A DNA stretch of 64,000 nucleotides. It comes from Phycisphaerae bacterium. GTDB lineage: Bacteria > Planctomycetota > Phycisphaerae > Phycisphaerales > UBA1924. The first letter of the stretch is position 1. Every line of letters starts with the position of its first letter. Where the stretch lies: contig VGXM01000003.1 of assembly GCA_016873295.1 (NCBI GenBank), positions 105,178-169,177 of the forward strand, read 5' to 3'. Of this stretch, positions 8,541-16,074 are shown one piece after another. A program made the translations under genes and the position numbers. The notes beneath the pieces are model-generated. The model worked only from the letters and a program-made list of their open reading frames with translations, had not been told where the DNA came from and did no database searches.

Positions 8541-8891
8541 CGAGGGAGCGGGCGCCGCCGCACTTGGAGTACCTGGGCGCGCGCGAGCAGAACTGGCCGG
8601 CGCTGGCCCTGGAGCTGTCGAAGCGGTACGCGGCCCTGGGGCGGTGGGACCAGTCGTGGGAGAAGGCGCTGCGGGCGGCGCGGGTCGCGCCGCACGAAGC
8701 CGGGGGGCGCGAATGGGCCGCCACCGTCGCGATCAAGCGCCGCGACTTCGAAGCCGCGGAGTGGCAGATCCGGTCGTTGATCAGGCTCGAGCCCGGGCGC
8801 CCGGTTCACGCGCAGCGGCTGGAGGCGCTTCTCAAACTGCGGGCCGCGGGCAGGCAGCCCGGTCCTGCCGCCGGACTTGCCGGGTCCGCGC
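8541..8891 (+). pseudogene. TPR-like C-terminal gene fragment
   Basis: The + frame encodes about 110 residues that look like real protein: [20 protein letters not shown] then [11 protein letters not shown] and KRRDFEAAEWQIRSLIRLEP, two helix pairs with tetratricopeptide spacing. The reading frame has no credible start: upstream it runs into a C/G palindrome and low-complexity sequence. It also has no stop before it enters the convergent nrfA gene. I read it as the 3' remnant of a TPR protein, possibly a multiheme-cytochrome/TPR partner of the kind often found near nrf genes. That last point is inference, and a small intact gene cannot be fully excluded. Confidence 0.4.
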
Positions 8892-10379
8892 CTACTTGTT
8901 GGCCGTGCGGGCCGGCTGAGCCATGGTCGCGGCCATCTCGGCCTGGCGTGCGTAGTCGATCGCCTCGCCCAGGATCCGCGCCGCCTCCTGCGGGGCGTGG
9001 AAGCCCATGGAGTTCTCCGCGTTGACGTAGTCGGTGCGCCACTGGGCCTTGCGGTGCAGGGAGCGTGCGTCCTTGAGGTCGGCGTCTCCGGCGCCGCGCC
9101 CGATGGCGGCCTCGATGGCCTGGATGGCGGCGACGGTGGCGATCTCGGCGCGGTCCATCAGCTTCTTGGTGCGGTCCTGGATGGTCGCGACGCGCGACTG
9201 GATCTCGCTCTCGGGGTAGTTGTGGCAGGTCTGACAGGCGCGGGCGACGTTGAGGAGCGGGCTGCGGATCTGGTGGTCGCTGACCTTGACGGCGCCCTCG
9301 CGGGTGTAGGGCATGTGACAGTCGGCGCACGAGACGCCGGCGCGGGCGTGGATGCCCTGGCTCCACAACTCAAACTCGGGGTGCTGGGCCTTGATCACGC
9401 CGGTCTTGGCGGTGGTGTGGGTCCAGTCGTTCCAGCCCACGTCGTTGTAGTAGTCCTCGATCTGCTCGGCCTTGAGGCCCTTGTGCCAGGGGAAGGTGAG
9501 GACCTTGCCCTCGCCCTTGAAGTAGTACTCGACGTGGCACTGGGCGCAGCTCATGCTCCGCAACTCCTGGCGCGAGGCGTCGACGTTGGGGTCGTAGGGC
9601 CTTTCGCGGCTGCCCTTGCGCCACTGCTCGACGCTGGGCAGGTGCGGAACGGGGTCTTCGGACATCGCCAGGGCCCGGATGCCCTCCGTGAACGCCGGTT
9701 TGGTGATGCGCAGGGCGGTGGTCTTGGGGTCGTGGCAGTCCAAGCAGGTGACCGGGTGGCTGACCAGCTGTGTCGCCTCGCCGTAGGGCATCTTGCTGAT
9801 GACCTCGAACCCCTTCAGGAGCTGGGCCTGCCCGTGCTCCGAGAGGAGGGGATCGGCCAGCGCGCCCGGAGCGCCGTTCTTGACGCCGGCGGTGCGGAAC
9901 TCGAGCACGTTGGAGGCGTGGCAGTTGAGGCACGCCCCGGGCTGTTTGCGGAGTTTCACGCGGTCGGTCTCGCGCTGGTCGTGGAGCATGAAGGCGTGCC
10001 CGCGGCGTTCGCGGTAGTCGAGGGCAAAGGCGTAGCCGTTGAAGATGGTCTTGAGGCGCGGATTGGCCTCGATCTTGGACTCGGGCTTGAGCACATCGCT
10101 GCCGGGCTCGACGGGCATGGCCTCGCTGCCCCCGTAGCGGGTGCGCTCGTTGTCGGCCGTACGCCGGTATCCGTCGTACTGCCTCGGGAAGTTCTTGCCC
10201 CACGCGGCGGGGTCGAGCGTCGTCTCCTCCAGTTCGACGACGCGGAAGACGGTGGAGCGGGCTTCGACCTTGCGCTGGTTGATGTTCTGGTAGAGGAACA
10301 TCACGCCGATCGTGGCCGCGGCCACGACGACGATCGTCACCCAGTAGAGGCCCCAGTTGCGCTTCGGCGATGCGTTCAT
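8892..10379 (-). CDS. nrfA: Cytochrome c552 nitrite reductase, catalytic subunit NrfA
   Basis: 495 residues. Reduces nitrite to ammonium with six electrons in the periplasm. One N-terminal membrane anchor (residues about 12-31) is followed by five heme-binding motifs: CLNCH (150), CLDCH (212), CAQCH (278), CADCH (351) and CQTCH (382). The active-site segments CHVEYYFKG and QHPEFELWSQGIHA are present, matching the conserved Tyr and His and the calcium site. Unusually, the first heme motif, normally CxxCK in NrfA with lysine as the distal ligand, is CxxCH here, a known minority variant. It is preceded by nrfH with 13 bases between them, forming an nrfHA operon. Confidence 0.93.
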   Translation of the reverse strand: MNASPKRNWGLYWVTIVVVAAATIGVMFLYQNINQRKVEARSTVFRVVELEETTLDPAAWGKNFPRQYDGYRRTADNERTRYGGSEAMPVEPGSDVLKPESKIEANPRLKTIFNGYAFALDYRERRGHAFMLHDQRETDRVKLRKQPGACLNCHASNVLEFRTAGVKNGAPGALADPLLSEHGQAQLLKGFEVISKMPYGEATQLVSHPVTCLDCHDPKTTALRITKPAFTEGIRALAMSEDPVPHLPSVEQWRKGSRERPYDPNVDASRQELRSMSCAQCHVEYYFKGEGKVLTFPWHKGLKAEQIEDYYNDVGWNDWTHTTAKTGVIKAQHPEFELWSQGIHARAGVSCADCHMPYTREGAVKVSDHQIRSPLLNVARACQTCHNYPESEIQSRVATIQDRTKKLMDRAEIATVAAIQAIEAAIGRGAGDADLKDARSLHRKAQWRTDYVNAENSMGFHAPQEAARILGEAIDYARQAEMAATMAQPARTANK

Positions 10380-10392
10380 GGATGCTCCTTGA

Positions 10393-10872
10393 CTAACGCC
10401 GCGGGCCGTGCCCGACGGACCCGTGGCAGTGCGTGCAGTTGGTGGCCTCGAGCCCCTTGGGCCCCGGCAGCGCGGCCATGTGCCCCGACATCTCGGTGTG
10501 GCACCGGACGCAGTTGTTCTCGATGATCTTCAGGTCGTCCGGCGCGATCCGGATCGGCTCGTGGAAGTTCTGAAGCGTGAAGGCCTTGCTGTGCCGCCAG
10601 CCGTGCACCGCCTTGGTCAGGTAGCGGGGCAGGAGGTCGGCGGGCACGTGGCAGTCATTGCAGTTGGCGACGGCGTGGTGGAGCCCCCTGGCCCAGCTGT
10701 CGTGCGGCTCGCGCATGACGTGGCAGTTGACGCAGGCCTTGGGGTCGTCGGAGAGGTAGCTGGTCGCCTCGGCGAACTTGGCGGTGTACCCGCCCAGCCC
10801 GATCAGCAGGCCCGCCAGCAGGCTGAGAAGGAGGCCGGCCCCCGTGATCCGAGCTGACCGATTCATGGCCAT
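10393..10872 (-). CDS. nrfH: NrfH/NapC-type tetraheme cytochrome c
   Basis: 159 residues from ATG 10872, with GGAG 8 bases upstream. One N-terminal transmembrane helix (ITGAGLLLSLLAGLLIGLGG) and four heme motifs: CVNCH, CNDCH, CVRCH and CTHCH. This is the quinol dehydrogenase that anchors NrfA to the membrane and passes electrons from menaquinol to it. The gene order nrfH-nrfA with a 13-base gap is the standard arrangement. A good sigma70-type promoter lies just upstream (10914-10942). Confidence 0.92.
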   Translation of the reverse strand: MAMNRSARITGAGLLLSLLAGLLIGLGGYTAKFAEATSYLSDDPKACVNCHVMREPHDSWARGLHHAVANCNDCHVPADLLPRYLTKAVHGWRHSKAFTLQNFHEPIRIAPDDLKIIENNCVRCHTEMSGHMAALPGPKGLEATNCTHCHGSVGHGPRR

Positions 10873-10913
10873 GTGAGACGCTCCGGCGGGCACAACCGCA
10901 CGCCCGGGGATTG

Positions 10914-10942
10914 AGGATACCAGAGTCAACTATGATCGTCAA
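10914..10942 (-). promoter_or_regulatory. Predicted promoter of nrfHA
   Basis: On the minus strand TTGACG (10942-10937), a 17-base spacer and TATCCT (10919-10914), about 35 bases of leader before the nrfH start. A second TTGAC lies inside the spacer, giving a direct repeat GTTGAC-N7-GTTGAC that might bind a regulator. No clear FNR-type palindrome is seen. Confidence 0.5.
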
Positions 10943-11030
10943 CCCTCCGTCGCCTGCTCCTGCGCACGGGCGCGATGGTGCGCGCACCGGTCCATCTTGC
11001 GGATTGTCCCTGCCGCGAGTACCTTCAGGC

Positions 11031-11471
11031 ATGGAGTTCTCCAGGGTGCTCATCGCGGTCGACGGCAGTCCGCACAGCGATCACGCTCTCGGGATTGGCG
11101 TCGCGCTGGCCCGCAGGCTGGGGGCCGAGGTGGGGCTCGTGACCGTGGTGGACCCGGCGCCCGCCGTCGCGCTCGAAGGCGGGGCGCCGAGCGTCGACAT
11201 TCTGACGATCCTGCGTCAGGAGGCGGTCCAGACGCTGGAGAAGGCCAAGGCGCACGCTGCGGGGGCGCGGGTGTCGGCGCATCTGCGCGAGGGGGCGCCG
11301 GCCACGGAGATCCTGCACGCCGCGACTCAATGGGGGGCTTCGCTGATCGTGGTGGGGAGCCACGGTCGGACCGGGTTGAGCCGCCTGTTCATGGGGTCGA
11401 AGGCGGAAAGCGTGGCGCGTCACGCCGACGTGCCGGTGCTCGTCACGCGCCTGCCCGCGGCCAAGGGCTGA
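11031..11471 (+). CDS. Universal stress protein (UspA family)
   Basis: 146 residues, the normal single-domain size. It begins FSRVLIAVDGSPHSDHAL, where the V-D-G-S strand is the family hallmark, and ends with the ATP-binding signature GSHGRTGLSRLFMGSKAESV followed by PVLVT. The G-2x-G-9x-G-S pattern indicates an ATP-binding member. It is divergent from nrfHA across about 160 bp, which hints at shared response to oxygen or nitrogen-oxide conditions, but that is only inference. The start is ATG 11031; a good ribosome site is lacking. Confidence 0.88.
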   Translation: MEFSRVLIAVDGSPHSDHALGIGVALARRLGAEVGLVTVVDPAPAVALEGGAPSVDILTILRQEAVQTLEKAKAHAAGARVSAHLREGAPATEILHAATQWGASLIVVGSHGRTGLSRLFMGSKAESVARHADVPVLVTRLPAAKG

Positions 11472-12006
11472 ACGCCCAGGATCCAGCCCTCGGCGGCGGT
11501 GTCGGCGTCGCCGGGGGCGAAGAGGAGCGTGGAAGGCTCATCGGCGTCGAGCACCTCGTCGCGGGCCGCGGCGACCTGGCGTGCGTCCTTGATCGGGAAG
11601 GGCTGGCGAGCGTGATCGCCCAGGCTGGGCAGATCTCCGCGAAGACCACGGCGTCGGTGGAGAGCGAGCGAGTCTCGAACGGCCAGAGGACCGCGCGCGA
11701 CGCGGCGCCACGGTGGACGCCGCGGACCAGTCCACCGTGACCACGCGGTCGAACATGGCAAGGGCGGTATCACCGGGCAAGCGTGCATCATGCGGATCCC
11801 CGCCGCAACTCGGGCGGAGCATCCGAAGAGGTGTGTGGAAGATCGAGCCCCTCGCGGAGCGAGGGGGTACCCAAGACGCCCCGAGCCCCAGTGCGAGCCC
11901 GTTTCAGTCCCGGTCGACCGGCGCGCGGGCGATTCTCTGTTGCATGCTTCCCGCTCAGGATCGCCGCGGCCTACCGTTGGCCCTCACTCACAGGGAGCCC
12001 GCATCG
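11472..12006. other. Gap with possible decayed gene and a hairpin
   Basis: No intact gene is seen over 535 bases. On the minus strand ATG 11756 begins FDRVVTVDWSAAS, which looks like the start of a real protein (beta-strand followed by DWS), but the same frame then becomes arginine/proline-rich, consistent with a frameshift. The two other minus frames carry short protein-like stretches down to about 11480. I read this tentatively as a remnant. A hairpin CCCCTCGC-GGA-GCGAGGGG lies at 11848-11866. Confidence 0.3.
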
Positions 12007-12477
12007 ATGGAAACGACGCTGATCATCCTGAAGCCCGACGCCGTGCAGCGCGGCCTGATGGGGCGCATTCTGACCCGCTTCGAGGACAAGGGGCTGCAGG
12101 TGGTGGGGTGCAAGCTGATGCAGATCAGCCGTCAGCTCGCGGAGACGCACTACGAGTCGCACAAGGGCAAGGGGTTCTACGACGGGCTGGTGCGGTTCAT
12201 GACGAGCAGCCCGGTGCTGGTGATGGCGGTTCGCGGGAACGCGGCGATCACGATCAGCCGCAACATGATGGGGGCGACGTTCGGGAGCAAGGCGGCTCCG
12301 GGCACGATCCGGGGGGATTTCGGCGTCTCCAACAGCTTCAACCTGATCCACGGGTCCGACAGCCCGGAGGCGGCGGAGCGGGAGCTGAAGCTCTTCTTCA
12401 AGCCCGAGGAGGTGCTCAGCTGGCCCCGGCAGATCGAGACGTGGGTGTACGACACCAGCGGCGGGAAAGTGGAGTAG
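12007..12477 (+). CDS. ndk: Nucleoside diphosphate kinase
   Basis: 156 residues, slightly longer than the usual about 140. Transfers the terminal phosphate between nucleoside tri- and diphosphates through a phosphohistidine. The N-terminal ETTLIILKPDAVQRGL, the substrate loop and the catalytic histidine motif NLIHGSDSPE are all intact. The C-terminus FFKPEEVLSWPRQIETWVYD carries a short extension. AGGGAG about 10 bases upstream supports ATG 12007. It appears to be a single-gene unit. Confidence 0.95.
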   Translation: METTLIILKPDAVQRGLMGRILTRFEDKGLQVVGCKLMQISRQLAETHYESHKGKGFYDGLVRFMTSSPVLVMAVRGNAAITISRNMMGATFGSKAAPGTIRGDFGVSNSFNLIHGSDSPEAAERELKLFFKPEEVLSWPRQIETWVYDTSGGKVE

Positions 12478-12564
12478 GCCGCGGAGTGGAGGGGGTCGCC
12501 CCCGAACACATCCCGCCCATTGCGGGTCTCGGCGTGAAGAGAGCGCAAGCCCGGCGCGTTGGGG

Positions 12565-12593
12565 TGGACGGTCCGCGGGCACTCTGCTAACCT
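12565..12593 (+). promoter_or_regulatory. Candidate promoter for the PEP-CTERM-like gene at 12743
   Basis: TGGACG, a 17-base spacer and TAACCT, leaving a GC-rich leader of about 140 bases. The hexamers match the sigma70 consensus only partly; the spacing is the main support. Confidence 0.3.
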
Positions 12594-12742
12594 GATGGTG
12601 CCTTTGGGGAGTCGTTCGGTCCCAAGGGCGGAGAGAGCCCGTCGCCCGCGCGGGCCGGCGGCCGATGCCGCTGGAGCGGGTGGTATCTCCAACGCTTGGC
12701 CGGACGGCGGCCTTCCGCGGCCGCGCAGCACGGGAGAGAGAC

Positions 12743-13405
12743 ATGTTCAGGATTGCAGCGATCGTCGCAACGGCCGGTCTGGCCGCCGCCGCCCATGCCG
12801 ACATCCTCGCCGGGTGGACCTTCGAGGTCTCCATCCCGGCCACCGCCGGCCCACACGCCGCCGAAGTCGGCTCCGGCTCGGCCCTCGGCTGGCACGCCAA
12901 CGCGGCCACGGTCTACTCCAACCCCGTCGGCAACGGCTCCGCCGAGTCCTTCAGTTCCGACAAGTGGTCCGTCGGCGACTACTACCAGTTCCAGACTTCC
13001 ACGCTCGGCTACATGTCGATCACCCTCACCTTCGACCACACGTCGAGCAACACCGGCCCGCGCGACTTCGAGGTGCAGTGGAGCATCGACGGCGCGACCT
13101 TCATCACACTGGCGTCGTACTCCGTGCTCGCCAACGCCACGCCCAACGCCTGGACCAGCGTGCCGCCCCGCAACCCCCTTCATACCTACGGCCCCTTCGC
13201 CGCACCCGCCGCGCTGAACAATCAGGCCAATGTCTGGTTCCGGCTGCGGAACTCAACGACGGTGTCGGCCAACGGCGGTACGGTGGCGACCACCGGCACG
13301 AGCCGCGTCGACAACGTGGACATCGAGGGCGTACTCATCCCGACGCCGGGCACGCTGGCCCTCTTCGGGTTTGCCGGCCTGGCTGCCGCTCGCCGTCGCC
13401 GCTGA
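12743..13405 (+). CDS. PEP-CTERM-like sorted exported protein
   Basis: 220 residues. Signal peptide MFRIAAIVATAGLAAAAHA, then a beta-rich, Ser/Thr/Asn-rich domain beginning ILAGWTFEVSIPATAG. The fold resembles exported proteins of this group in which FEVQWSIDGATF-type strands form a jelly-roll; I infer this only from strand pattern. The C-terminus IPTPGTLALFGFAGLAAA plus four arginines is a clear PEP-CTERM-type sorting signal. Function unknown; a surface or matrix role is expected. It is followed after about 110 bases by convergent csrA. Confidence 0.75.
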   Translation: MFRIAAIVATAGLAAAAHADILAGWTFEVSIPATAGPHAAEVGSGSALGWHANAATVYSNPVGNGSAESFSSDKWSVGDYYQFQTSTLGYMSITLTFDHTSSNTGPRDFEVQWSIDGATFITLASYSVLANATPNAWTSVPPRNPLHTYGPFAAPAALNNQANVWFRLRNSTTVSANGGTVATTGTSRVDNVDIEGVLIPTPGTLALFGFAGLAAARRRR

Positions 13406-13517
13406 CCGGCGGTCGTCGACACACCATCACGGAGCGGGCGACCGGCGTCGCCCGCCTTCTCGCGCCCACGCAGAACTGCGCCTTCGGCGCCCGTCGGCAC
13501 GCGCGGCCCGCACCGGC

Positions 13518-13742
13518 TTACTGAACGGCGGCGGCGTCGGGCTTGATCGAGCCGATCACCGTCGGCGCCTGCTGGACGATCTGGTCGGCCAGCTCGCGCC
13601 GGTGGATCTTGACCTCGCGGGGGAAGTCGAAGGCGACCCGCACCCGCTCGCCCTTGATCGAAGCGATCCGGACGACTCCGATCGGATTCTTCGGGTCGCC
13701 GATGACAACCTCTTCGCCTTCACGTCGTGTGATGACCAACAT
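13518..13742 (-). CDS. csrA: Carbon storage regulator CsrA
   Basis: 74 residues. The N-terminus MLVITRREGEEVVIGD and the segment VRVAFDFPREVKIHRREL are the two RNA-contacting strands of CsrA, with the conserved arginine of the IHRRE motif present. It binds GGA motifs in mRNA leaders and controls translation and stability, classically for motility, carbon storage and biofilm. No fliW is adjacent, although motAB occurs at 39.4 kb. Its own leader carries CCAGGAUGGG overlapping the ribosome site, a good CsrA target. Confidence 0.95.
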   Translation of the reverse strand: MLVITRREGEEVVIGDPKNPIGVVRIASIKGERVRVAFDFPREVKIHRRELADQIVQQAPTVIGSIKPDAAAVQ

Positions 13743-13753
13743 GGCCCAGCACT

Positions 13754-13795
13754 CCCATCCTGGTTACGGACCAGCCACCCGGCCCCTTTATACCA
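13754..13795 (-). promoter_or_regulatory. csrA extended -10 promoter and possible CsrA binding site
   Basis: On the minus strand TGGTATAAA (13795-13787) is an extended -10 element with no clear -35. The leader contains a small hairpin CTGGT-CCGTA-ACCAG followed by AGGATGGGAG, which overlaps the ribosome binding site. ACCAGGATG is close to the CsrA consensus RUACARGGAUGU, so autoregulation is plausible. Confidence 0.4.
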
Positions 13796-13885
13796 CGGCG
13801 CTCGGGCCGCCGCGACGCCCATGTGGAAGACTGGTGGACGACGCGGATTATCGGAGCCTGTTCGGGGGATCGGGGCTTGCGACGT

Positions 13886-14182
13886 TCATCCCACGGCCCT
13901 GACGGCGGTGACCTCGGGGACGTGGGCCTTGAGGTTGCGCTCGATGCCGACCTGGAGGGTCATGGCGCTGGAGGGGCAGCCGACGCAGGCCCCGTGGAGC
14001 CGGATCTGGACGACCCCGTCGGGCGTGATGGAGACCAGCTCGACGTCGCCGCCGTCGGACTGCACGGCGGGGCGGATGAGGTTGAGCACGCGCTCGACGC
14101 GCTCGCGGAGCGGGGCGTCGTTGGTGCGATCGGTGGCCGAGGTCGTGGTCACGATTGGGGATTGTAGGGTCGGTTCGCGCAT
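13886..14182 (-). CDS. NifU-like (NfuA C-terminal type) Fe-S scaffold protein
   Basis: 98 residues from ATG 14182; GTG 14152 (VTTTSATDR) is the alternative start. The whole protein is one NifU C-terminal domain: LRERVERVLNLIRPAVQSDGGDVELV, then the metal-binding GACVGCPSSAMTL with the CxxC that coordinates a 4Fe-4S cluster. It acts as a carrier that delivers clusters to target enzymes. It is divergent from the gene at 14210 by 27 bases. No other Fe-S assembly genes are nearby. Confidence 0.88.
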   Translation of the reverse strand: MREPTLQSPIVTTTSATDRTNDAPLRERVERVLNLIRPAVQSDGGDVELVSITPDGVVQIRLHGACVGCPSSAMTLQVGIERNLKAHVPEVTAVRAVG

Positions 14183-14209
14183 GGGGGCATGGGTCGTACA
14201 CTGCGGTTG

Positions 14210-15706
14210 ATGCCCCGAACACCGCTCGCGATCGTCGGGTTGCTCATGGCGTTGGCCTGGCTGAGCGGCGCCGGCCCGGACGACGACCACCTTGCCCGGC
14301 TGCGGAACCCGGCCCTGAGTCCCAAGGGGCGGATTGCCGCGATGGAGGCGGCGTGGCGCGAGGCGCAGGGCGACGCCGGGCTGCTGTCTCCCACGCGGAG
14401 GGCCCTGCTCGACGTCGCCTGGGACGCCAGCGCACCGGTGGATCTGCGCGCGGGCGCCGTCGATCGGCTGCTCGGCGACGAGGATCCGGAGGCACGCGAG
14501 CGGGCTCGGCGCGAGGCCCGCCTGATGCTGCCTCGGGAGCGTCGGTGGGAGGTGGTGCGCCGGATCGGGGCGGCGGCGGTCGCGCACGGGTGGACCGACT
14601 TCACGCCGGCGCTGATCCGGGCGTGGTCGCAGCCGGACCGGCAGGTGAAGGACGCGGATCGGCCCGAGCGGGAGACCCTCGAGAAGCTGCACCCCGGGCG
14701 ACCTATCGCGGAGGTGGTGCTGGAGCAGTTCCTGCGCCCCGAGGTGGTGGACGAGGTGGAGGGGCTGGACATGGAGCGTCGGATCCGGGCCGACGCGTGG
14801 GACCTGCTGGCGCGGCTGGACGCGGACGGGTCGGTGCGGATGTCGCTTCTTGAGGGGCGGGCGGTGCAGGATCCGGCGCTGGGCTCGGACCCGCTGGTGC
14901 AGGACCTGCGGGCGGGGTTGTCGGACCTGCGGGCCATCCCCTTCACGGGCGAGGAGCTGGCGTGGCTGCGGGCCCTGCGGGCGCCGGGGCCGCCGGCGTG
15001 GCGCGAGTGGTACGCCGAGGCGGCGGTGGCGGTGTCGCGCGTCGACGCGTCCGTGCAGCGGGCGCTGCACCTGAGGCACGCCGAGCCCATCCGCTGGGCG
15101 GCGGCGAACCGGGAGGCGTGGCTGAGGGCGTCGCGCGACGACCTGCTGGCCCAGCTCCGCGCGCGGCTGAAGGGGCGGACGATCCGCGAACGGACGCAGG
15201 GGTACGGCGACGCGAGCATGCGCCTCCCCGAGCGGCTGGAGTACTGGGAGGCCGCGCTGACCTGGGCGGACGTCCTGACCGTGCTCATCCTCGACGAGGC
15301 GGTGCGCTCGCCCGGGGTCGTCGCGGCGTTTCGGACGCAGATCGGCCTGGACCGGAAGGAAACGGGGACGGAGTTCGGCGGGGTGCTGTCGGCGTCGGCG
15401 GACGGGTTCGCGGCGACGCTCTACCCGCCGCGGATCGGGCAGCGGACCAATGACAACAGCTTCGTCGCCAGCGAGGACATGGTGCGGGGGGCGGACCGGG
15501 CCCTGGCCCACTATCACTTCCACGTGCAGAACTGGCGGCACGCCGAGTACGCCGGACCCAGCGCGGGGGATCTGGTCTACGCGGCCCGGAGCGGTCGGCA
15601 CCAGCTCGTGCTCACGGGCGTGCGGCGGGGGGTGGTGAACGTGGACTACTACCAGCCCAACGGCGTGATCCTCGACCTGGGCGAGCTCGAGGTCGGCGGG
15701 AAGTAG
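14210..15706 (+). CDS. Exported protein of unknown function
   Basis: 498 residues from ATG 14210. The N-terminus MPRTPLAIVGLLMALAWLSGAG is a signal peptide or membrane anchor; ATG 14189 gives a 7-residue extension. The body is helix-rich, with repeated Arg/Glu/Ala helices in the first half suggestive of an alpha-solenoid. A more mixed C-terminal domain follows (TLYPPRIGQRTNDNSF, AHYHFHVQNWRHAEYAGPS, VRRGVVNVDYYQPNGVILDLG). The region around HYHFHVQNW with GDLVYAARSGRHQLVLTG could be a metal-dependent or peptidase-like domain, but I cannot name a family. It stands alone, followed by a non-coding repeat region. Confidence 0.6.
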   Translation: MPRTPLAIVGLLMALAWLSGAGPDDDHLARLRNPALSPKGRIAAMEAAWREAQGDAGLLSPTRRALLDVAWDASAPVDLRAGAVDRLLGDEDPEARERARREARLMLPRERRWEVVRRIGAAAVAHGWTDFTPALIRAWSQPDRQVKDADRPERETLEKLHPGRPIAEVVLEQFLRPEVVDEVEGLDMERRIRADAWDLLARLDADGSVRMSLLEGRAVQDPALGSDPLVQDLRAGLSDLRAIPFTGEELAWLRALRAPGPPAWREWYAEAAVAVSRVDASVQRALHLRHAEPIRWAAANREAWLRASRDDLLAQLRARLKGRTIRERTQGYGDASMRLPERLEYWEAALTWADVLTVLILDEAVRSPGVVAAFRTQIGLDRKETGTEFGGVLSASADGFAATLYPPRIGQRTNDNSFVASEDMVRGADRALAHYHFHVQNWRHAEYAGPSAGDLVYAARSGRHQLVLTGVRRGVVNVDYYQPNGVILDLGELEVGGK

Positions 15707-15784
15707 GGCCTCACGCGAGACCCGCCTTCACCATGGAGCACACGGAGGGCACGGCGGAAGAGGGTCTTTGGGTCGGAGGCAACG

Positions 15785-15975
15785 AGTGGCGCGAGTCGGA
15801 AGTCCTTGGACGGAGCGCTCCGGGTGCCACGGGTCATCGGGCGCTTCGCCCGATGACCCGTGCGGCTGTCAACGCCCGTCCGGGCGCCGGCACGGGCGAC
15901 CGCCGGGCGGATCGCCCGTGGCACCCGCGGCGTCCGCCCGCGCCTTGGTGCACGTTCTTCCGACTCGCGCCACTC
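15785..15975 (-). repeat. Solitary copy of the 183-bp palindromic repeat
   Basis: This lies in the 15707-16074 gap, which otherwise holds nothing I recognise. Read on the minus strand it matches the array at 63396-64000 almost throughout: CGAGTCGGAAGAACG, GCGGGTGCCACGGGCGATCC, then the 16-bp-arm hairpin CACGGGTCATCGGGCG/CGCCCGATGACCCGTG (15828-15862 here) and CCGTGGCACCC..., ending near GGACTTCCGACTCGCG. It is a stand-alone unit between two genes on the + strand. Confidence 0.85.
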
Positions 15976-16074
15976 GCACTCCGTGGTTCCGTGGCGTCGT
16001 GCCGGGTTCGGGTCCTGGGATAGCCTCCGGCGTCTAGGCTTGGCGCCCCGCCGCGGGCGATGGAGACACGGGCC

